A DNA stretch of 64,000 nucleotides from the NCBI GenBank assembly GCA_948146395.1, contig OX411543.1, positions 65,235,474-65,299,473 of the forward strand, given 5' to 3'. The first letter of the stretch is position 1; every line of letters starts with the position of its first letter. Below the pieces are notes generated by a model. It was not told the origin of the DNA. It was given only the letters and a program-made list of their open reading frames with translations, and made no database searches. Below, piece after piece: positions 62,702-64,000 of this stretch. Position numbers and translations under genes: made by a program. This stretch comes from Fragum whitleyi (Eukaryota; Mollusca; Bivalvia; Cardiida; Cardiidae).

Positions 62702-63988
62702 GTTTTTCGCTCCACTGGCTGAAAGCCACTGGGGCTTTTGTGGAGGCATTGTGTCCGTCATGCGTCTGTCTGTGTGTTTGTGCATTAGTGTGTCCGTGCG
62801 TCCGGTAGTAAACTTTTTCTTTAAAAATCTCCTCCTCAGAAACTTATGGATGAATTTCAACCAAACTTCACAGGAATGATCCTTGGGTGACCCTCTTTCA
62901 AAGTTGTTCAAGAAATTTTGATCCAATGAAAAACATGGATTAAATGGGCGTGGCTAATTTCCAAATATGGTAAAAAGTGAGTTTTCTCAGATTCTAATCA
63001 ATGGATACCAATTAAATTTTACATGAATGATCCTTTGGTGACTCTTTATCAGTCTACAAAAAGTTATTGTGATCCAATGGAAAATATGCATCTTATAGGC
63101 GGAGGTCATTTCTCTAAATGTTAAATAGTGAAAACTTTCAAAATCATTTTCTCAGAATGTAATTGATGGATATCAACCAAATTTTACTGGAATGATCCTT
63201 GAGTGACCCTTTATCAGCCTACCAAAAATTATTGTGATTGGCTGAAAAATATGTATTTTATGGGCGGAGGTCATTTATCTCGCTGTTATATAGTGGAAAC
63301 TTTGAAAATCAGTATCTCAGAAATTAATTGTTGGATATCAACCAAATTTCACTGGAATGATTCTTTAGTGACCCTTTATCAGTCTACCCAAAATTTTGTG
63401 ATTGGATGAAAAATATGTATTTTTTGGGCAGAGGTCATTTCTCAATATTCTATAAAGTAGAAACTTTGAACACCATTTTCTCAGAATATTACTGTTGGAT
63501 ATCAATCAAACATTTTTGGAATGATCTTTGAGTGACCCATTATCATGCAGCCAAAAATTATTTTGATCAGATGAAAAATATGTACATGTATATTATGGGC
63601 GGAGGTCATTTCTCTATATGTTATGGTAGTGGAAACTTTGAAAATCATTTATTTAGAATACTAATGATGGATATCAACCAAATTTCACTGGAATGCTCCT
63701 TTATTATGTTATTCATCAATCATGAATTTTTCTTTGCAGAAATATTTCAGTATATGACACTAAAAAAACACTTAAGTACTTGTTAGAATTATTTCCCATG
63801 ACATTGGCGAAAATGAAGTTTTCTTAATCATCCTTTTCACTGTTACAGCCATATATATTGATTATTAAAGACTCATTATGATCACAACTTTCAGCTTCAT
63901 AATAACCTTGCATCTTTAATTGAAGTGTGTTTTTCTAGCTATCTAGGTTCAGGTGAGCAATTACGAACAATCAAGGTTCTCTTGTTTT
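62702..63988 (+). mobile_element. Mosaic element: type B 5' end and core, type A-like 3' end
   Basis: CGCTCCACTGGCTGAAAGCC, CTGTCTGTGTG/CCGT microsatellite, about five ~165-bp type B units (AGTCTACCAAAAATTATTG words). It ends GGTTCAGGTGAGCAATTACG and CAAGGTTCTCTTGTTTT, a diverged type A end. Confidence 0.75.
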
Positions 63989-64000
63989 ATGTGCCCTTGA

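Overview
The window is AT-rich animal nuclear DNA and most resembles a bivalve mollusc. Coding exons are small (45-194 bp) with clean GT/AG introns of up to 11 kb. The introns and intergenic DNA are packed with short non-autonomous elements. The most abundant type has a T-run, a 5' hairpin, a CCGT/CTGT microsatellite, a tandem core of 145-170 bp and a 3' hairpin. This is the architecture described for bivalve 'pearl' and Helentron-associated (HINE) elements. The species assignment is inference; the gene structures are read directly.

Gene 1 (423-38998, + strand) is a complete endophilin-A gene of ten coding exons. All exons join in frame and give 356 residues: N-terminal amphipathic helix, BAR domain, one Ser/Pro-rich linker exon and a C-terminal SH3 domain. 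Exon 2 is only 69 bp. It lies 11 bp after the end of a transposable element and runs into a minisatellite that appears to have grown from its own splice donor. Introns: 1 (468-5253), 2 (5323-16761), 3 (16835-18785), 4 (18930-19383), 5 (19518-21383), 6 (21451-31935), 7 (32037-32643), 8 (32748-33684), 9 (33825-38804).

39.0-53.7 kb is intergenic. It holds a decayed 2.9-kb unit bounded by inverted repeats containing TGACGTCA, with a THAP-like Cys motif inside (40.5-43.5 kb), several MITEs, a triple-nested insertion (47.7-48.6 kb) and two large hairpin/CCGT elements.

Gene 2 begins near 53903 (+ strand). It has an ETS-motif-bearing upstream region, a GCCATGG start and two in-frame coding exons (79 residues) with good splice sites. 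It continues beyond the window and I do not recognise the protein.

The main unexplained structure is the hairpin/CCGT repeat system. At least four families (words GCTCACC, GCTCCAC, ATGCCCCC, ATGCTCCCC) share one layout while the terminal word changes coordinately at both ends. Ends and cores of different families are found recombined, and nearly all copies face the same way. Other signals are a family of near-perfect ~72-bp palindromes, a 275-bp perfect-looking palindrome with a 5-bp target duplication, and several element ends that form the polypyrimidine tracts of endophilin exons.
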